Assembly (NCBI GenBank): GCA_900239685.1 | Contig: OENT01000493.1 | Location: 42,896-106,895, forward strand | Length of the DNA: 64,000 nt | Reading direction: 5' to 3' | DNA from: Rotaria macrura | Lineage: Eukaryota; Rotifera; Eurotatoria; Philodinida; Philodinidae | Shown: piece after piece, positions 58,662 through 64,000 of the stretch | Numbering within the stretch: the stretch's first letter is position 1 | How the letters are laid out: every line of letters begins with the position of its first letter | Notes under the pieces: generated by a model | Database searches by the model: none | Told to the model about the DNA's origin: nothing | The model's input: only the letters and a program-made list of their open reading frames with translations | Made by a program: the position numbers and the translations under genes

Positions 58662-60285
58662 CGCATTAGGGGGCGCCTGCCTCAGAAAAGTCGATTTTTT
58701 CGAAAAGATTTATGGTTGAGTTTTTATCATGGGTTGATGCCTCGAAGTCTACTCTTTCAGAATATATATAGGCTTTTTAGGAAAGGTTCGATTTTAAGAG
58801 ATTTATCGAAAAAAAACTAAACCGTACTGTCTTCTTTCTGAGAAAAGACAAAGGAAGGGGAGACAACTTTTCGACGAAGCTCGTTTGTGTAAAAATAATT
58901 ACATGGTTGGAATCAGGATAGAATTCTGAACAAAATAGTGAGTTTTTTAATGAAAATAATGAATTTTATTTTTTGTGAAATCATTTTGCCTTAGTCCTAT
59001 GTCGAAAAAATATTTTTTTCCTTGTTTTTTCCCAGAGTTTGATCTAGATATAGTTTATTCAATATGGTGATCACGAATACGAGGTTTATCTCCCATAAAA
59101 ATGTTCTACAAAGAAAAAAAGTGGCAGTTTCCGACCCAATGGCGATTGTTTTTACCTTGTTTCATAGATCGCTGTCTTGCAATGAAAGAAATAAGTTAAG
59201 AAAATAAGAAATACAATGAATATGTGCAGAAACGATAATTCTGTCGATTTCATTCCATCAAGGGACTAAAAGAACTGTTGGTTAAGTTTATTTGATTAAA
59301 AGCTTGAAAAAAAGAGGAATAAATCCAGATGGCATTCGAAATGTAAGTTAACTTTTATTTTAACAGAAGGTCCATCTAAAATGTTACTTATACAAGTTTG
59401 TATAGTTTTTCATGCTCTATCTGAATATCAACTTGAAACTTGTAGAAAAGTTGCGAAAAGTAGTCAAAAGTTGGAAATAACTAGGGTAATAAGATATTAT
59501 TTCAATTGCTCACTGTTGTGTTTCAACGAAAATTATTTAACAAAAATAATATAGCATTTTGTTCAGAATTTTATACTGATTCCAACCATATAATATTTTT
59601 CACAAAAATAGCTTGGCCGAAAGATGGCCTTACCATCACTTGTCTTTAGATCATTTGTAGAGAGAGCGAGTTGATATCATTTACTACATCATTGAGAAGA
59701 TTCAGTGTAAAAATATAGTAAAGAGATCTTCTTTCCCAAGTTTTTTTTGAGTTTAAGCGAAAAAAATGATTCTTTAACTAATTTGCCGTTTTTCTCAAAA
59801 CAAGGATTTCGTCAGAAAAAATGAAACTATTTTCAAGCGATTTAAGATAATAAGGTCATTTTTTTAATTTTCAAGCTTCAAATGTCAGTAAAATCTTGTC
59901 CGACCAGATTTTTTATATTCAATTCCTGAACTGAGAAAAGTCGGATACAATATCAACAGGTGGTCAGTTTTAGCCAAATTTTTTACTCCTACTCGATTAA
60001 AATGCTGGTAAAGAATTAACTACAGCAAATTTTTAAATTCTGTTCGGCCAAAAGTTGCGCATTTGTGTTGGGTTTGATTTAAGACAACCACAAGCTTTCT
60101 ATTAGGAATTCTGCTGGAGGCCATAATTTGCAAGTAAATAAGCCGTATCTTTGGCTCAGTTCAATAAATTGAACTGAAATTTTTACGGCTCCTGTTTCTA
60201 ACGATAACCGATCACCGCTAAAAATTTCAGTTCAAACAGATCTTTCTAAGTGACAGCTCAGACCTGAGGGGGGTGGCCCTCAATG
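58662..60285. mobile_element. Palindromic element distantly related to the TTAA MITE at 3.5 kb
   Basis: The left end (GGGGGCGCCTGCCTCAGAAAAGTCGATTTT) and the following ~120 bp follow the same order as 3506-3650, including AAAAGTCGATTTT and CTCTTTCAGAATA. The right end has CTGAGGGGGGTGGCCCTC preceded by AAATTTTTACGG-type motifs, as at 4240-4348. Inside, about 58860-58950 and 59560-59650 form an inverted pair containing GGTTGGAATCAG...ATTCTGAACAAAAT. No TTAA duplication is evident, and there is no coding sequence. The boundaries are approximate. Confidence 0.45.
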
Positions 60286-60539
60286 AAATATTGAAAATAA
60301 TGTATTCGAGCTTTGCTGTGCTTCTATGTTTGTTTACCTGATAGCTATTGGTTTAATTTTATGGGCTTCATTTTTCAGACGTATCGAACAAGATGAACTA
60401 GATAAATGAAAAAAACAATTATTTTAGGCATCATAGTTTTATTGTCTATCACTATTTATAAACAACGTTATTTATTACACTTCAAGAGTATGGTAAGGTA
60501 ATATGAGCAAGCAAGTGCAATGTTTGAATAGTTCTACGG

Positions 60540-61330
60540 TGAAATATCAGGTGAAGTTATTCAAATCGGCTTTGGTAGAAATATTACATTGATTTTCTTT
60601 TCTTTTCCAAAATCTGTATGTAAGACGTAGTATTCGATATGCTCGTACGCTTGATGGAAATCATCAAGTGAGACATTGAATTTTTCGGGGAAAATATCGC
60701 TAGCTTCATAAGTGTAAAACATGATGGGGCTGCTCTTAAGAGTCACGTGAGCATTGCTTTAACCAGCTAATGTCTCCTCATCAGATTCTAATGAGAAACA
60801 ATTGCTTATCGCATATGTTTCAACGCTTGTTTTAGATCGAGTTTTGCAATATTGTTCAATAACATCTAGAAGAATAAAAATTTCTTGTTCATACGCTCTA
60901 CTGCTTTCAAACACTCTTGCTAGTGGAATTACTATGATGGTTTAGCATCGAATTCACATGTTTTCCATTAATCAGAATACGTATGGCTAAAGTTTGTAAT
61001 GAGAAAGAATATACTTGTCAAGGCTTTCGATGTATTTAGCCGGCAGTTTCTACACATTTTGGACTTTTAGCGGAGCTCCACGAGTTCATATGGCAGGAAA
61101 AGTGTAACAATTTCTGTTAAGTCAAATGAAATGACAGAAAAGTATGTTTCTTTATACGGAAAGGTGTTTAAATAGTTAGCAAAAGGAAAATACATATTTG
61201 ATTGCATCACACTAGCAGTAAATTCATGTTTTTTTGAAAGTGGTGCATCATGTTCTTCAACAGTATGCGCAATTCGACCAACACAAGATTGTTTCGGTTC
61301 ACTTAATTATTATAGATCGGCGCTGAAAAG
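60540..61330 (-). pseudogene. Decayed coding remnant of unknown family
   Basis: On the minus strand, three successive protein-like segments lie in order: one with HTVEEHDAPLSKKHEFTASV and MYFPFANYLNTFPYKETYF; one with VFESSRAYEQEIFILLDVIE and ISNCFSLESDEE; and one with FYTYEASDIFPEKFNVSLDD and YYVLHTDFGKEKK. Their codon-like quality and common orientation suggest one former gene of roughly 250 or more residues that is now interrupted. I do not recognise the family. No splice sites convincingly remove the interruptions. Confidence 0.4.
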
Positions 61331-61865
61331 CATCTTATTAGTAAAATCTCTGAATAAGTTGGTTTTCTTTTTTTTCGATTACTTTGAAAAGTTTGCAATT
61401 ATAAATTCGAATTTCAAGAGAATGTGTTTACTGAAGTTATTTGCAGTCAGAAATCTAAAGTCCTCCGTGCTAACGGTGATACTATGAATAAATTTTAATA
61501 TGAGATATATTAAACGAGTATATGTGATCCGTCAACTGAACTAATTAATAAGAACAGAAATTCTCATACAATAAATTAAATCAGGTTCATAACAGAGAGA
61601 GATTCCAAGAACTTGGACTTTCAGCTACCACAGAATATTTTTCTAGCGACTTTGTATGTGAGATTTCATAAGATTCGTCTGGTGGGAAATTTTACACGAT
61701 AAACATAAACCGCATGCAGACCATTATCAACAACTGATCGATACACATAATGACTAGTCATATTCATCATTGTCGGAATAATTTCAGACGGGGTTAGAAA
61801 AACAGACTGTAACGAAATATATAAATACTATTCGTTGGTACCCTAGCTGACGAAAATAAGTAAAT

Positions 61866-62180
61866 AACGTGTTAAAACGGACGTTTTTTCACTATTTTTC
61901 CCGCATTTAAACTTTCAACAAATGTCCGAATTCCTCCGTTTTAACAGTCAAATTAATTTAGTGTTGAAACGCATTGCGTGTGTGACAACGTAAATGTTTA
62001 AATGCGGCACTTAAGTAAACGCATTAAAACGGCGAAAATCGGACATTTGTTGAACGTTTAAATGTGTTATAAGAAAAAATTTAAACGCATGAGAACATCA
62101 ACCGTTGTGTTGCGGTTTCAAAGTAAACGCTTCAAAACTCCTAATTTTCGATTTATTCAACTAGTTAAAACGCATTAGAA
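61866..62180. repeat. Foldback cluster of TTAAAACG/TTTAAACG motifs
   Basis: About ten copies of TTAAAACG, TTTAAACG, TTTAAATG or their complements occur in 315 bp. Part of the block is an inverted repeat: CATTTAAACTTTCAACAAAT with GTCCGA (61904-61930) is mirrored by TCGGACATTTGTTGAACG and TTTAAATG (62038-62067). It is non-coding. It could be a small MITE or an array of protein-binding sites. Confidence 0.5.
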
Positions 62181-63640
62181 ACTCAAATTTTAATGCGTGA
62201 ATAAATGATTCTGTGACTATTACAAGATACAGTCAAATTCGTTTTCAGAATTAAAAGGAGCGTTTCTATATTGAAAGTCTTCAGTGTATATTCCAGACAA
62301 TCAGCAGAAGAATATAGATGGGAAACTGTTGCTAGATATTGATGCATCTCTAAACACCAACAGCTTCTCAAGCAAAGTAAACGTAAATATCGTCTTTATT
62401 TCAAATAGATTCACCTTTTAGAACCGCACTTCTATTTAGAAATATGTATATCTAACAAATTTTTTGAGTTAGAATTATTCTGATGATTGTCAGNTTCTAT
62501 TAAATTTATGTAAAATCTACAATGAACACTTTTGTGATTTCGAAACTTATGTCCATATCATCCCTGCCAATTTTCTCTATTTGTCAGAGAAACATGAAAT
62601 ATAATTTTATCTATAACTCGGAAAAACCTACCCAAATTTCGAATTCATGAAAATAGTTCTATTTACAATTTACATATAAGTGCCCTTTATTAAAAAACCT
62701 CACTCAGTTCACTAAAAATAATTTAGATTCATTTCGTGTCTTAACGCTTCGATCAACGCAGAGTGAAAATCATTTTCATTCAATTCATTTCTCAAAACTT
62801 TTGACTCTAAATGACAAACTCAAATTCATAAATGTGAGAAAAGAAAATTCAGTTTTCGCATTATGTAAAAAATTTAACATGCAGAAAAAACATAATGATT
62901 GTTCAAAAATTAAAAGATTTTTTCAACATGTGTAAAATGGAAATTTTGCTCTATTCATGCATATAGATTTCTTTCCTGTAAGTGATTTTAAGTAATTGTT
63001 TTTGCTAATACACCTCATCAGGTTTAAGAGTGAAATACATGCATGTATGATACAATTAGTCCCTATGTACTGTATGGAACGGAACAACGCACAGAGAAAG
63101 AAAAAAATAACAATACTTACTGGAAATGATATTTGGCTATTACCTAGCGACATCTGTTCACATGTTATAAATTAAGAAGAGAATTGTTACAGTCAAAAGC
63201 TGATTGAAATATTCCTACTGTGTAGAACCATTTCTGTGCCACGCAATAGTTTCTTCCTTTTTTATTTGTCGTTATTGTGTTTTAATCCAATTGAGATGGA
63301 TTAGAAAATAAAGAAAGAGCATTGCGATTTATTGACTAAGAAAATGCCCTCAAATTGAAAGATTAAATTCCACATGGCTCTGTAAGGGCACTTATCGTTC
63401 ATCGGCTCTTGTACGGACTATTGTGTTTTGTTTATAACTGTAATCAAAGAATGTTCGTCCGTTTATTTCCTAGATAAATTACATCATGCCTTTGTTGTTA
63501 CTTTTACAGCCGAGACGATATAAGTATACGAGCAAGATTATTTCCACTTTAATTTTGGTATTCATCGAGACTAATGCGCGCATATTTATATCTGTTATGT
63601 ATTTTCACGATGAATTTGCTTTCTACACTAATTGGCTTTT
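62181..63640. other. Non-coding stretch before the last gene
   Basis: AT-rich DNA, one ambiguous base (n) at 62494, and no recognised exon or element end. It should include the promoter of the gene starting at 63688. Confidence 0.45.
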
Positions 63641-63649
63641 TATTTTTAG
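63641..63649 (+). promoter_or_regulatory. 3' splice acceptor upstream of the last gene
   Basis: The sequence ggctttttatttttag ends 38 nt before the ATG at 63688. As at the other genes, this is either a 5' UTR intron or a spliced-leader site. Confidence 0.5.
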
Positions 63650-63687
63650 AGAATAAAATCTTGATAGTAGAAAAATACTAGGTTATC

Positions 63688-64000
63688 ATGTCGCCGAATA
63701 AAAAACGACATACACGATCAAATACAGATGCGAACGAGGAGAATATGACTAAAACATCAACATCCATATCCTCAGCACAAGAAAATATCGGTAAAAAGTT
63801 TTCCTAATTGTTGAAATCAATTATTATCTTTAGTTGAAGAAGTTGTCGTTAAACAAACTCGTACTAAACGATCTTTAAATAAAAAGAAACAATCATTCAA
63901 TGATCGAGATACTGGTTTTGTAACGAACGAAATGATAGAAGATACACCAAGTAAAATCTAATTAGTTGTTTCCTTCAATTTCTCTCTTTTTCAGTCCATC
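63688..64000 (+). CDS. 5' part of an unrecognised gene, cut by the window end
   Basis: Exons 63688-63790, 63834-63950 and the first bases of a third (from 63995) join in frame through introns of 43 and 44 bp. The 73 visible codons encode a polar, basic start (MSPNKKRHTRSNTDAN) and then VEEVVVKQTRTKRSLNKKKQ and FNDRDTGFVTNEMIEDTPS. This looks like a disordered, possibly nuclear N-terminus. There is not enough sequence to name the protein. Base composition and intron size are those of the native genes, so ordinary host gene content resumes here after the gene-poor block. Confidence 0.75.

Noticed and set aside
50750-63640. Athena/Penelope-like or LTR retroelement in the block beside the telomere-like tract
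   Set aside because: Expected near bdelloid telomeres, but no reverse transcriptase, integrase, capsid-like or long terminal repeat signature was seen.

Overview
The window comes from an AT-rich animal genome with small multi-exon genes. Many introns are 50-65 bp, but transposon-bearing introns run to 1-4 kb. Intact animal genes (SMC5, SRRM2/Cwc21-like, CCDC86-like, DENR, RPL29, an ankyrin-SOCS protein) sit beside many short palindromic DNA elements and a degenerate TGTGGG repeat tract. TGTGGG is the telomere repeat reported for bdelloid rotifers, so a bdelloid is my best guess. It is an inference; no organism-specific marker gene is present.

Layout. 1-2.2 kb: dispersed repeat and empty DNA. 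2.2-14.7 kb (minus): a 732-aa predicted membrane protein with four PPC-like modules, each encoded by one exon, whose large introns hold three palindromic DNA elements. 17.4-20.5 kb (plus): a single-pass membrane protein with a DOMON-like domain. 22.2-28.5 kb (plus): two tandem paralogues, one with a standard PDZ domain and one with a decayed PDZ. 28.9-29.6 kb: a hAT-type MITE. 30.3-33.8 kb (plus): DENR, RPL29 and an ankyrin/SOCS-box gene, tightly packed. 35.5-49.0 kb (minus): SMC5, an SRRM2/Cwc21-like gene and a CCDC86-like gene. 50.5-50.75 kb: TGTGGG-rich DNA running into CCCACA-rich DNA. 50.8-63.6 kb: a gene-poor block with an intronless macro-domain gene, a two-exon unknown membrane protein inside a possible transposon, decayed coding remnants and foldback DNA. 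63.7 kb to the end: the start of a new intron-containing gene.

Two themes link the region. First, several genes have a good 3' splice site 0-37 nt upstream of their ATG, including downstream genes separated from the previous stop codon by only about 80-190 bp. This fits spliced-leader trans-splicing and short operons (CCDC86-SRRM2; DENR-RPL29-ASB). Second, the telomere-like tract lies in the orientation expected of a head-to-head telomere fusion, at the border between conserved housekeeping genes and a gene-poor block with a bacterial-looking gene. This fits an internalised subtelomere. Exon boundaries were read by eye from splice consensus and frame continuity; for most genes the summed exon length is an exact multiple of three.
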